Positions 1 through 7,748 of a stretch of DNA of 44,475 bases are shown piece after piece. Below the pieces are notes generated by a model, which was given only the letters and a program-made list of their open reading frames with translations, was not told where the DNA came from and searched no databases. Made by a program: the position numbers and the translations under genes. Each line of letters begins with the position of its first letter. Positions within the stretch are counted from its first letter, which is position 1. The stretch is from Planctomycetia bacterium (GTDB taxonomy: Bacteria; Planctomycetota; Planctomycetia; Planctomycetales; Planctomycetaceae): assembly GCA_016200145.1 (NCBI GenBank), contig JACQFH010000037.1, positions 1-44,475 of the forward strand, read 5' to 3'.

Positions 1-515
1 CGCTCGGATCCCACCGCATACACCGGCACAATACTGGTGTGGTGCAACTGCGCCGCCGCCTGCGCTTCGTTGCGGAACCTCTGCAACTGGCGGGAATCGA
101 AGGTCGCCACAAATGACATGACTTTCAGCGCGACGCGCCGGCCGAGCGACAATTGCTCGGCTTCGTAGACGATCCCCATTCCGCCGCGTCCGATCTCGCG
201 GAGAATGCGGAAATCGCCCAGCAAGCCGGCCCCTCCGGGAATCGGCAGGTCTCCGCCCGGGAACGCGGGCGCCGCGGGGCGGGGCGGCGGCTCGGTCTGC
301 AGTGCTTTGTGGACAAGTTCCAGCCCGTCGAGGCAATCGCGGATCTCTGTGGAAAGTTCGGGGTAGCGATTGATGAAAGCGTCGCGATCGGGAATCTGGC
401 CCGTTTCAAGCTTTTCCAGGTAGTCGCGAACGGTGCTCACGATCCGCGGATCGTCGGGATCGAAATCGGCTCCGCCGCGAGAACGCGTCTGAGTCGAATC
501 CTGGCTGGCAGCCAT
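1..515 (-). CDS. Serine/threonine protein kinase, N-terminal part (runs off the window)
   Basis: The frame is open from an ATG at 515 to the window edge, giving about 171 residues of a larger kinase. Residues 1-85 form a planctomycete-style leader that precedes the kinase fold. The kinase domain begins near residue 97. It shows the glycine-rich loop GRGGMG at residues 109-114 and the VALKVM strand with the ATP-binding lysine at 131. The catalytic HRD and DFG motifs would lie beyond the edge. The start is 8 nt after the stop of the sigma factor gene, so the two are almost certainly cotranscribed. ECF sigma factor/kinase pairs of this kind are common in planctomycetes and are thought to link phosphorylation to transcription. 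The substrate is unknown. Membrane anchors and sensor domains, usual at the C-terminus, cannot be seen here. Confidence 0.93.
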   Translation of the reverse strand, partial: MAASQDSTQTRSRGGADFDPDDPRIVSTVRDYLEKLETGQIPDRDAFINRYPELSTEIRDCLDGLELVHKALQTEPPPRPAAPAFPGGDLPIPGGAGLLGDFRILREIGRGGMGIVYEAEQLSLGRRVALKVMSFVATFDSRQLQRFRNEAQAAAQLHHTSIVPVYAVGSE

Positions 516-523
516 GGAAGCCT

Positions 524-1135
524 CTATTTCTTTCCGAACAACTGCCGCAGCCGGGCGAGGCCGCGGACCCACAGCTTTTCGACGCTGTCGAGGGTCTTAT
601 CCATGCGACCTGCGACTTCAGGAAAAGTCAAGCCTTCCAGATGTCGCAGGACGATGACGTCGCGGTAGTCTTCGGGAAGCTTCGACAAGGCGTCGGCCAG
701 CAGCACCGCCTGCTCGCGTCCCGAGGCCAACTGGCTGGGCGAGCTGCACTCGGCCATCAGCCCGCCGTCCAGGAGCTGCGACGACTGATCGAGCTGGGCA
801 GCCAGGTCTTGCTCGAGGCGCACGTCGCGGCCCTGCGTTCCCACGTAATGCCGCACCAGGTTGGCGACGCGCGCCGCCAGAATCTGTCGCATCCAGTTCA
901 GGAACTGCCGCTCATTGGTTCCCTCGAAGCGTGCAAAATTCCGATGGGCTTCGAGAAACGTCTCCTGGACCAGGTCGGATGCGTCGACTTTCCCCTGCAG
1001 GCGGCGCCCAATTTCCACGCGGGCCAAGAGACCCAGATAGCTGCGGTAGAGCTCGAGCAATGCGCCTAAACTCGCCTCGCGACCCGACTTGGCCTGGCAC
1101 AGCAGTTCTTCTGGGTTTCCTGCGGCGGGGGGCAT
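524..1135 (-). CDS. ECF-type RNA polymerase sigma factor (sigma-70 family)
   Basis: This 203-residue protein has the two-domain layout of ECF sigma factors. Region 2 lies at about residues 25-115 and includes the core-binding DLVQETFLEA helix. Region 4 lies at about residues 145-197 and includes LPEDYRDVIVLRHLEGLTF followed by the helix-turn-helix. It should direct core RNA polymerase to a small set of promoters. It lies directly upstream of a Ser/Thr kinase with an 8-nt gap. In planctomycetes such pairs usually replace the classic sigma/anti-sigma pair. No anti-sigma factor is visible. The N-terminus (MPPAAGNPEELL) is short and the length is typical for the family. Target genes cannot be deduced from the sequence. 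Confidence 0.92.
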   Translation of the reverse strand: MPPAAGNPEELLCQAKSGREASLGALLELYRSYLGLLARVEIGRRLQGKVDASDLVQETFLEAHRNFARFEGTNERQFLNWMRQILAARVANLVRHYVGTQGRDVRLEQDLAAQLDQSSQLLDGGLMAECSSPSQLASGREQAVLLADALSKLPEDYRDVIVLRHLEGLTFPEVAGRMDKTLDSVEKLWVRGLARLRQLFGKK

Positions 1136-1288
1136 GCTTGTCTGAGAATCCTACATCTTAAGTCACTATGAAACGCTTAAAACCGCCGCGCCGGCGCGAC
1201 CATTCTTTGGATTGTTGAGTGGCCGAGTGTTCACTGGTCGGCGATGTTCACACCGCGGACCCGATTCGCAAAAATGGACGCGGTCACG

Positions 1289-1321
1289 CACTCCCTCGCT
1301 AGCGCTTCGGGTTGGTGTGTC
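1289..1321. repeat. Short planctomycete-type dispersed repeat containing GCTAGCGC
   Basis: The segment around CTCGCTAGCGCTTCGGGTT resembles a short interspersed element I recall from many planctomycete genomes; no second copy is visible in this window. It covers the last codons and the TAG stop of the NPCBM-domain gene. The family assignment rests on memory and is not proven here. Confidence 0.4.
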
Positions 1322-3329
1322 GTTCGAACTCGGCCCCGTCCCAGACGACCTGCGTGGCACCCGCCAGGGGGACCAGCCGCAGCCCGATTTGCACGTCGCG
1401 CCCGGCAAATGCCGACAGATTGATCGCGATCGGCGCCTGCCTTTGTTCGTCAATTATTTCAGCCAGCGGAAATTTGGCAATTTCCCGGCCGTTGACGACA
1501 ACATCGAGGCGGCAGGCTCCGCCCGCCGCGCCGGTGCGGCGCATCCGCACGATCCAGTTTACGGGGCCCGAACTGGGGACCTTCAGCTTGCGCTGCATCG
1601 TCACGGGAAAGCCGGGCAGCATCCAGGACCGCCGGAAAGTGGGGTAGGGCCGTGAGGCCGCATCGAACCAGGTGACCGGTCGCCATTCGCGTCCCTGGGT
1701 CCCGTCGATTGTCCAGTCTGCGAGCGAAGGATCCGACGCGAGAAGGACCGCGGCCACGCTGGCCGTCCATGCTTCGCGCTTTAGCTCGATCACGGGCTCG
1801 AGCCAGTCGCAGAAGTCGCGAATGTCGAAGAGGTCGGAATGCGAATCGCCGCCGGCGTTTACCGAATCGGCGACGAGACGCAACCGCCTTGCCGCCGCGC
1901 CGGTCGGCAACTCGACGCGGATCGACGCTGGATCGCGTGCCGTTCCGGTCAGGATTTCCGTTTCGGCCAACACCGCCGGCAACCCCGTCGCGCCGCGTTC
2001 GGGAACACATTCGACTCGGCCCCGGGCGCAGCCGCCCAGTCCTGCCGCGCGGTCGAGCCCGAAGGACGTCGTCAATTTCGTCGCCGCGGGGGACAGGGGA
2101 AACTCCAAGGCGTGTTCGCCACAGGTTCCGAGGCCCCAGGCAAACTCCCCGCCGCCGCTCACGAGCGGCCCGCCTGTGGCGCTGCGATCCCGTGACCAGC
2201 AGGCCATGATTCGCGAGAAGATCGGCCGATGGTTGCAGCCCGACGGCTCGATCGCGCTGAGTGGTACCTCACAGGCCGGTGAGACCACGTACTGCCGGAT
2301 TCCCGCGCGCCGCAGGCACAGAACGTCTTCGCTCCAGGCCGGCTGCACGAGTTGTAGAGAGTCGTCCGAGGCCGGCTGCATCGAGTGATTCCACACGCGG
2401 AATCGCGCGAGTGACGTGGTCACTCGCATCCCGGTTGCTGCGGTGATTCTGACGAGCGGAACCTGCAGATCGGGTGAGAGGGCCGCGGTCTCGTGGGCGT
2501 GCAGCTCCCACCAGTCGGCCTGCGGAAAGTGCAGTTCTTCCAGTTCGTCCCAGCCGACGGTGACCACCTTGCTTTCCGTCAACAGCCGAATGCCGTCGGG
2601 TTGAATTCGCAAGCGCTCGAATGCCAGCCGGTTCCCGTCGCGGCCGAAGGCGGTGCCCGGTTGGAATATGGCACGCGCCGGGTGCGTCCAGACCAGCCGG
2701 CGCACCCATTCGCTGCGAATTCGCACGGAATCGCGCGGCTGAGCGCCCGGCAGATCGACCAGATCGCCGGGCCGGACCAGCAGCACGCTCCCGCCGGCAG
2801 AATTCTCGACGACCGCGCAGCCAATCGCGCGGCCGGGAAAGACATCTCCCTGAATGAACTCGACGAACGGTCCCTCCGCCGATCGGTGCGGAATTGAAAG
2901 GTTGCGGATCGTGCGGACCAGGGCCGGGCCCGAAAACAGCGTTCGGCCTCCGATGGCGGCTGAGCGCCCGTCATCGGTCCAGCGATCAATCGTGGCTGCA
3001 AGTTGCCTGGTGCCATCGGGCCAGACCGCCTCAATTTGCGCTGGTGCATCGGCAGCAAGAGCCGCGGTCACGTGCAGGGCATGAACTGCCGCCGCCAGGG
3101 CGATGATCAGAATCGTCGCCAGGCGGGGATGGACTCGGGACGCTTTCGGTTTTCGCGTCAGACATAGAGCAGCCCCGGCAGGGGCGACATAATTTAGCCA
3201 GTGGCGCCAGCCACTGGTAATTGAGAAGTCAGAGGTGAGCCCCGGCACGGGTGGCATCGTCGGGCGAAATTGATTCACGATTGGGAGAAATCCTTGCCGT
3301 TGCGTTTGTTTTTCAACAGGACTCCACAA
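1299..3329 (-). CDS. Exported NPCBM/NEW2-like domain protein of unknown function
   Basis: The open frame is 676 residues, but the first 60 or so are probably untranslated because that stretch lies in intergenic repeats. The convincing protein begins just before a signal-like hydrophobic segment at residues 70-92 (ATILIIALAAAVHALHVTAA, then a possible AxA cleavage site). A later ATG at 3257 is the best alternative start, and a non-ATG start nearer the signal is possible. Residues about 100-370 contain beta-rich sequence without a recognised motif. Residues about 390-520 resemble the NPCBM/NEW2 fold, a carbohydrate-binding beta-sandwich (GGGEFAWGLGTCGEHALEF). The C-terminus is a further beta-sandwich-like segment. 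The last residues (HTNPKR) and the stop come from a dispersed repeat. It is likely periplasmic or surface located and may bind glycans. It lies 147 nt downstream of the WD40 gene on the same strand. Confidence 0.72.
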   Translation of the reverse strand: MWSPVEKQTQRQGFLPIVNQFRPTMPPVPGLTSDFSITSGWRHWLNYVAPAGAALCLTRKPKASRVHPRLATILIIALAAAVHALHVTAALAADAPAQIEAVWPDGTRQLAATIDRWTDDGRSAAIGGRTLFSGPALVRTIRNLSIPHRSAEGPFVEFIQGDVFPGRAIGCAVVENSAGGSVLLVRPGDLVDLPGAQPRDSVRIRSEWVRRLVWTHPARAIFQPGTAFGRDGNRLAFERLRIQPDGIRLLTESKVVTVGWDELEELHFPQADWWELHAHETAALSPDLQVPLVRITAATGMRVTTSLARFRVWNHSMQPASDDSLQLVQPAWSEDVLCLRRAGIRQYVVSPACEVPLSAIEPSGCNHRPIFSRIMACWSRDRSATGGPLVSGGGEFAWGLGTCGEHALEFPLSPAATKLTTSFGLDRAAGLGGCARGRVECVPERGATGLPAVLAETEILTGTARDPASIRVELPTGAAARRLRLVADSVNAGGDSHSDLFDIRDFCDWLEPVIELKREAWTASVAAVLLASDPSLADWTIDGTQGREWRPVTWFDAASRPYPTFRRSWMLPGFPVTMQRKLKVPSSGPVNWIVRMRRTGAAGGACRLDVVVNGREIAKFPLAEIIDEQRQAPIAINLSAFAGRDVQIGLRLVPLAGATQVVWDGAEFERHTNPKR
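3171..3217. repeat. Composite dispersed repeat, copy 1 (modules A and B)
   Basis: Module A, AGCCCCGGCAGGGGCGACAT, begins at 3171. Module B occupies 3197-3217 and is a near-palindrome built from CCAGTGGC and GCCACTGG. Both modules recur as reverse complements at 3340-3360 and 3382-3402. They lie in the 147-nt gap and the untranslated-looking 5' part of the NPCBM gene, consistent with REP-like intergenic elements. Confidence 0.75.
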
Positions 3330-3339
3330 TTCCGAAAAC

Positions 3340-3402
3340 TATGTCGCCCCTGCCGGGGCTTTTGCATGTCTTGCACGGTTCCCAGTGGCTGGCGCCACTG
3401 GC
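3340..3402. repeat. Composite dispersed repeat, copy 2 (inverted modules)
   Basis: The reverse complement of module A lies at 3340-3360 and that of module B at 3382-3402, both exact over 21 bases against the copies at 3171-3191 and 3197-3217. Each module is inverted in place, so module order is not that of a simple inverted duplication. Module B can fold into a hairpin by itself. The element lies between the WD40 gene stop (3477) and the start of the NPCBM gene, where it could act as a transcript-end hairpin. Confidence 0.75.
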
Positions 3403-3476
3403 TACGACGATGCCGCTGCTCCGCAGCTCGCTGTACGATTTGATAACGCAACGACAAGATCGTTTCGTACTTCCGT

Positions 3477-6473
3477 CTATTTGGTTAGCGGAATGATGGG
3501 GATCAGCGGCGACCTTCCCACGTTGGGCCGCCAGCGATTTCCCGACAGTTCGCCGACGCGTTGCCTGACGTAGATTTCGAGATCAGACAGCGAAACACCC
3601 GGCGGGCCGGCGGGTGCAGCAGCGCCGCCCAGGCCTTCCGCCAGCGCCTGAGCGAACCAGCCGATCGAGCCGGCGGGCGCGGAATCCCGCGTCGCAGCCG
3701 TGCCGGAATTTGCCGAAATCACCGCTACTCCCTGATCGGTCCCGACGAGGTCTCGCAGCAGGTCGTCGATGGCGGCCCCGGCCGACTGGCTGTGGCTTTC
3801 GCTTCCGAGGCAGACGGTGCGCGCTGACTGCGGAGCGGCCCGTGTCGCGCGCCAGTCGGCCCACAGCATCAACCGCCCCCGAATCCCGGCCAGACGCGTT
3901 TTCAGCTCGTTGGCGGTGAGCCCGCCGCTGGCAGAGTCTGCCTCGACTGGCAGAAGCGTCACAGTGCCCTGCTCGTCCGCGGCGGCCTGAGCCGCGAAGT
4001 AGACGACGGCTGCATCGCCTGCCGTCGCGTGCGAGGCCACCCATTCGAGTCCTTCGCGAATGCCGGTCAGCGTCGCCTGCGCCCCTGTCACGAGTTTCAC
4101 CTGAACTCGCCCGTACGCCGCACCGGCGCGAGCCTGCAGCGCCCCGGCGACGTGCGCGGCGTCACGTCCGAAAGAATCCATTCCGGATTCTCCTCCCGAT
4201 GCGCTTGCGTCGATTGCCAGCACATACAGCGCCGGCGATTCCAGAGGCGCCGCACCGTCGATCGTGACATCGAGCGGCGCAGTCAGATCGTAACTGCCGG
4301 CTGTTTCGCCGCGGACGACAATCTGGTGTCGGCCCGGCGGCAAGTGCAACGCAAAACGTTCGATCGCGGCCAGCTCGCCGGATTGCGCGGCGACGCGCCG
4401 CGCCTCAAACGGCCTGCCGTTCACCAGAACGCGCATTGCGGCAATCGGTTCGTCGCTTCGCGACCTGGCGGTCGCCGTGATTTGCAGCGGAGACGACACG
4501 GGCTGGTCCAAAGCCGTCGCCGGCTGGGAAATCGCAACGTCTGGCGGGGGCGCCGGAGACACCACTGTCGGGCGATCATCGCGCCGCGAATTTGCCGTCG
4601 CCAGCGCCTGCCGGACCGACCGCGATTCGAGCAGGCCGCGCACCACGTCGGGCCGGTAATGCATGGCGTGAAACCGCGAGGCGGGAAAGAATTCACCGAG
4701 CTGGTCGGGCCCCTGGTTGACGTGCCAGCCCATCAGCGATTCTCCCCCGACCGACGCGGCGTAATAGCCCTGCGGCGTCCAGGCGATCCATTCATTCCCT
4801 GCGAAGTACAGGCTTAGCAGGTGCTCGTACGTCTCGACGTTCCAGACTTGCAGCGTGTGATCGATCGACCCGCTCAAGAGGTAACGCTGGCTGACGGAAG
4901 GAGCCACCGTGAGCACCGCGTCGGAATGCCCGGGGAGCGCATGAATTCCCTTGCCGGATTCGGCATTGAACACATACAGCCCGTAATCGCAGCCTACGAC
5001 GGCGCGTCGGCCGGCCAGCAGCGTGCGGCAACGAATTTTCGCGTCCGCATTCGGAATCTGAAACTCCGAGACGATGTCACCATTGAGCCTCACCGTCGCC
5101 ACGCGTTCCCTGGTCCTTTGGATCTCGTATCCCGCGGACCGGCTGACGGCCTGCTGAAAAGAATGGTCGGGAGCCGGCCCGAAGTTCAGCGTCGAGAGGC
5201 AGAACGATTGTGTGAGGTCGCAGTGCCCCTTGAGTCCGCCGTTGCCACACCGGTGCGCCCATCCGATGGCGCTGTCGTCGCGCGACCACCCGGCCGCGCT
5301 GACGGGGCCTCCGCGCGCCGTCATTCTCTTTTTCACGGCGCCGGTGGCGGCGTCCCAGACGACGATATCACCCCCGAATCCGACGGTGACGGCCGACTGG
5401 CCGTCGGGCAGAAACATGCCATCGAGGGCGTTGCGCTGCTGCCCGAGAAAACGGGACTGCTCTTGTCCCGTGCGGAAGTTGACGACGGCCGAGCCCTGCT
5501 CCGAACTGTGCCGGCCGCCCCAGCCGTACAGCAGGCGCAACGAATCCGGGGAAAAGCTGACGTAGTCGATGTGCTCGGTCGCCGGGGGCCACGCCTGCCG
5601 CAGGGCGCCGTCGGATTCCCACAAGCGGACCGATCGATCGGAGCATCCCGTGGCGAGCGTGCGCCCATCCGGGCTCCAGGCGATCGCCAGCGCGCTTTTC
5701 GGGTGCGCCATGACGCTGCGCGCTGTTCCTGAGGCGAGGTCCCAGATTCGTGCGGTGCGGTCCCACGAGGCGCTCGCCAGCGACTTGCCATCGGGGCTCC
5801 AGCAGACCTCAACGACGCTGTCGGTGTGACCGGCGAGCACACGCGCCGAACCGGTCGACACATCGAACAGGCGCACGTTGGCGTCGTAGCACGACGTCGC
5901 CAGCAGGCTGCCGTCAGGAGAAAACGCTACGCTGCGGATCGGCGAGGGATGGCCGCCCAGGGATTTGACGACTCGCCCTGCGACAGGGTCGATCAGCAAC
6001 ACTGCGTGGTCCCGCGGACCGCGCAGGGCCGATTCACCCCCAACTGCCAGATACTTGCCGTCGGCCGACAGCGACGCCGCATGCAGGCGCCCGGCGTTCC
6101 CCCGATCGATCGGCGGGCGCAGCACCCGTGTCGGCTCGCCGGTCGCCAGGTCCCAGAAGCGGATCGACTTATCGTGCGAAACGGTGATCAGCTCATTCCG
6201 GTAGGGCCAGTACAAAACGCGGTTGATCCAGCCGGTGTGGCCGCCGGCGTCGACGACCAGGATCGGCGACGGCTGCGACGCATCCGGTTCCGCGCCCGCG
6301 GATGGATGGACGTACGTGCAGAACAGGGCCAGGCTGACAAACAGCACGACACCCAGCCTCGACGGGGCTGTCGTCCGCAGATCACGGGTGCCTGCGACTG
6401 ACATTCGCGACGTGAAATGCCAAACAGCCAGTCGGAATGTGTCGGTTATTCCGCCTGTATCCAATTTGCTCAT
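3477..6473 (-). CDS. WD40-repeat protein with a degenerate caspase-like (C14) C-terminal domain
   Basis: This 998-residue protein starts with a signal-like segment (SRLGVVLFVSLALFCTYVHPSAGA). The better start is probably Met24 at 6404. Residues about 75-590 hold eight or more WD40 blades with clear SPDGxxLA and WD endings, likely forming one or two propellers. A linker and a beta-rich segment (about 640-750) follow. The C-terminal region (about 755-990) has the order of a caspase/metacaspase p20 fold: LYVLAIDAS, a region with DAAHVAGAL, then VVYFAAQ and LMLWADWRA. Family members normally read YFSGHG and LDxCHSG at the last two places. Here His is replaced (Gln829 region) and no Cys occurs near Asp873-Trp874, so peptidase activity is unlikely. 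The protein is probably an exported or membrane-associated scaffold. Confidence 0.85.
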   Translation of the reverse strand: MSKLDTGGITDTFRLAVWHFTSRMSVAGTRDLRTTAPSRLGVVLFVSLALFCTYVHPSAGAEPDASQPSPILVVDAGGHTGWINRVLYWPYRNELITVSHDKSIRFWDLATGEPTRVLRPPIDRGNAGRLHAASLSADGKYLAVGGESALRGPRDHAVLLIDPVAGRVVKSLGGHPSPIRSVAFSPDGSLLATSCYDANVRLFDVSTGSARVLAGHTDSVVEVCWSPDGKSLASASWDRTARIWDLASGTARSVMAHPKSALAIAWSPDGRTLATGCSDRSVRLWESDGALRQAWPPATEHIDYVSFSPDSLRLLYGWGGRHSSEQGSAVVNFRTGQEQSRFLGQQRNALDGMFLPDGQSAVTVGFGGDIVVWDAATGAVKKRMTARGGPVSAAGWSRDDSAIGWAHRCGNGGLKGHCDLTQSFCLSTLNFGPAPDHSFQQAVSRSAGYEIQRTRERVATVRLNGDIVSEFQIPNADAKIRCRTLLAGRRAVVGCDYGLYVFNAESGKGIHALPGHSDAVLTVAPSVSQRYLLSGSIDHTLQVWNVETYEHLLSLYFAGNEWIAWTPQGYYAASVGGESLMGWHVNQGPDQLGEFFPASRFHAMHYRPDVVRGLLESRSVRQALATANSRRDDRPTVVSPAPPPDVAISQPATALDQPVSSPLQITATARSRSDEPIAAMRVLVNGRPFEARRVAAQSGELAAIERFALHLPPGRHQIVVRGETAGSYDLTAPLDVTIDGAAPLESPALYVLAIDASASGGESGMDSFGRDAAHVAGALQARAGAAYGRVQVKLVTGAQATLTGIREGLEWVASHATAGDAAVVYFAAQAAADEQGTVTLLPVEADSASGGLTANELKTRLAGIRGRLMLWADWRATRAAPQSARTVCLGSESHSQSAGAAIDDLLRDLVGTDQGVAVISANSGTAATRDSAPAGSIGWFAQALAEGLGGAAAPAGPPGVSLSDLEIYVRQRVGELSGNRWRPNVGRSPLIPIIPLTK

Positions 6474-6699
6474 AAACGGGGGTTTTCCCTCCCGATAGGG
6501 TTGTCGGATCGCTGCCGTTCTGGCTTTGTCATCGGATGCCAGGGGCCGCGCGGCCCGCGAATTCCGGAGATTTCGGCGAGCCCCCGAGATGCGCCGCCGG
6601 CTTTGCGGTACGGATCAAAGCGAACGAAATCGACCACATGACATGGAACCACGCCGGCGGACCGTCGAAATACTGCGTCGTGGGCGCCGGGGCTGCCGC

Positions 6700-7666
6700 A
6701 TGAAAATCTCGTACGTCGCATCATGCTACTCTCCGTTCCTGAACGGCGTGTCGTTCGCCGTGCATCGTCGCAGCAAGTGGCTGCCGCGACGCGGTCACGA
6801 AGTGCAGCTCTTCCGGCCGCAGGCTGACTCTCAGTTCCCCGATGAGGTTTGCGGCGCGATATGCCCTGTCGCGACGAGCTGGCGGCATTCGGCGGGTTCC
6901 GCGACGTCGCCTATCCGGTGCGGCCGCATCCGCTGTGCCGGACTTACCCCGTCCCGCTGAGCTTTCGGTACTGGAACGTCGACGAACACCTGGAATCGTT
7001 TCAGCCCGACCTGATCCTGATCGAGGACCTGGCCAGCCTGGTGGGCCTGACCTCGGTCTTCGTGGGGGGATACTGCATGTTCATTGGCGCCGACTTCGCG
7101 CGCCGCAACGGGGTTCCTTCGATCACGCTGATTGAAACCGACTTCCTGGACTATGGCGCGACGTATTTCGGATCGTGGACGATGCGGCTCGTGCGGCCGA
7201 TTCTGGCGGCGCTCATCCACCGCATGAGCAGCTCTTACGATCTGCACCTGATGCTGACGCAGGAATTCGTCGCACGTCACGAGGCCGTGCGGATGGTCCG
7301 TGGAAAGGTCCTGCACTTTCATGGAGTCGATACGTCGGAATTCACTCCGGCGAACGTGCGGTTCGACTCGATTCCCGGCGATCAGCGCCCGACGCCGCTG
7401 GTCGCGGCCGCCGCAGGAGGGCATCTCGATCAACTGGTTCCCGATCGGAATGGATTGTTTTCGCGTCCGCACGATCCGGCGGACCTCGCCGCGCAGGTTC
7501 TGGTGCTGCTAACCGACCCTCGCGCCTGGCGCGAATCACAGCCCAATGCCACGATTCGATGCGGCACCTGGACTGGAACGTCTGCGGCGAGCGACTGGAG
7601 GGCGAGATGTTCCGCCTGATTGCCGAACGCCGCGGCGCCCCCGCACCATTTGCCCGCAGCGCGTGA
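6700..7666 (+). pseudogene. Group 4-type glycosyltransferase, frameshifted and internally deleted
   Basis: Translation from ATG 6700 begins like a GT-B glycosyltransferase (MKISYVASCYSPFLNGVSF, then HEVQLFRPQ). The homologous reading moves to another frame near 6845, where RRDMPCRDELAAFGGFRDVA continues to about 7530. It moves again near 7540 to the frame encoding MRHLDWNVCGERLEGEMF and ends at 7666. Near 7395-7405 the protein jumps from the linker after the acceptor-binding half directly to the C-terminal AAGGHLDQLVPDRNGLF segment. Most of the nucleotide-sugar-binding half is therefore missing, roughly 100 or more residues by comparison with the usual family length. Two frameshifts plus a deletion make a functional enzyme unlikely. 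The original role would have been sugar transfer to a lipid or polysaccharide. Confidence 0.82.
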
Positions 7667-7667
7667 A

Positions 7668-7719
7668 ACTCGTTCCCATGCTCCGCGTGGGAACGCCGTA
7701 CCTTCGAGGCTCTGCCTCG
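7668..7719. repeat. Dispersed repeat with two hairpins at the end of the glycosyltransferase pseudogene
   Basis: GTTCCCA at 7672-7678 pairs with TGGGAAC at 7688-7694, and GAGGC at 7706-7710 pairs with GCCTC at 7714-7718. The pattern resembles a GTTCCCA...CCGCGTGGGAAC element that I recall as widespread in planctomycetes and other bacteria. It fills the gap between the convergent ends of the pseudogene and the next minus-strand gene, and could act as a bidirectional transcript end although no T-tract follows. Confidence 0.5.
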
Positions 7720-7748
7720 CTCCTACGCTGCGCTAGTTCCGGGGGGCG

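Noticed and set aside
1212-3106. Several plus-strand open frames of 60-240 codons opposite the NPCBM gene
   Set aside because: They are rich in Arg/Pro/Ala, lack domain character and lie antisense to a frame with a signal peptide and recognisable fold. They are shadows of GC-rich codon usage.
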